From an uncultured Clostridia bacterium (GTDB lineage: Bacteria > Bacillota > Clostridia > Oscillospirales > Acutalibacteraceae): DNA of 5,344 nucleotides. Shown here in pieces: positions 5,326 through 5,344 of the stretch. Location of the stretch: NCBI GenBank assembly GCA_945868935.1, contig CAMBNE010000103.1, positions 1 to 5,344 of the forward strand, read 5' to 3'. Below the pieces are notes generated by a model, which made no database searches, was not told the origin of the DNA, and worked only from the letters and a program-made list of their open reading frames with translations. The position numbers and the translations under genes are program-made. Numbering within the stretch: position 1 is the stretch's first letter; every line of letters starts with the position of its first letter.

Positions 5326-5344
5326 GGCGTGAATTTTGTGTTTT

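Overview
This window looks like chromosomal DNA from a Gram-positive anaerobe of the Ruminococcus / Oscillospiraceae type. The genus is an inference, from a type I dockerin on a secreted protein, a clostridial-style arginine gene order, strong AAGGAG-type ribosome binding sites, moderate GC, and short GTAGGG-led palindromes between genes. Nothing here fixes the species.

Bases 1-4923 are a tightly packed plus-strand gene run, most likely one arginine biosynthesis operon. In order it holds: the 3' end of argJ; a secreted dockerin protein of unknown function; argB; a small GNAT acetyltransferase; argD; and argF. The biosynthetic enzymes form one route. ArgB phosphorylates N-acetylglutamate. ArgC, expected upstream but not in the window, would reduce the product. 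ArgD transaminates it to N-acetylornithine, ArgJ recycles the acetyl group to glutamate and releases ornithine, and ArgF makes citrulline. Two genes do not belong to the textbook set. The dockerin gene sits between argJ and argB and is poorer in GC than its neighbours. The GNAT gene sits between argB and argD and has an Arg in place of a usual Gly in its acetyl-CoA loop. A 147-base gap before argD's inferred start carries two related stem-loop repeats.

A hairpin terminator at about 4930-4981 closes the operon. It is followed at once by a stand-alone 5S rRNA transcription unit. This has a perfect TTGACA-17-TATAAT promoter, a short leader with a hairpin, a 5S gene of about 117 bases with no 16S or 23S beside it, and its own intrinsic terminator. 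The last 138 bases (5207-5344) show no gene, only a spaced 12-base direct repeat and a small GC-rich hairpin.

I see no CRISPR array, tRNA, insertion sequence or defence system. The main points of interest are the two non-canonical genes in the arginine operon, the paired stem-loops before argD, and the autonomous 5S unit.
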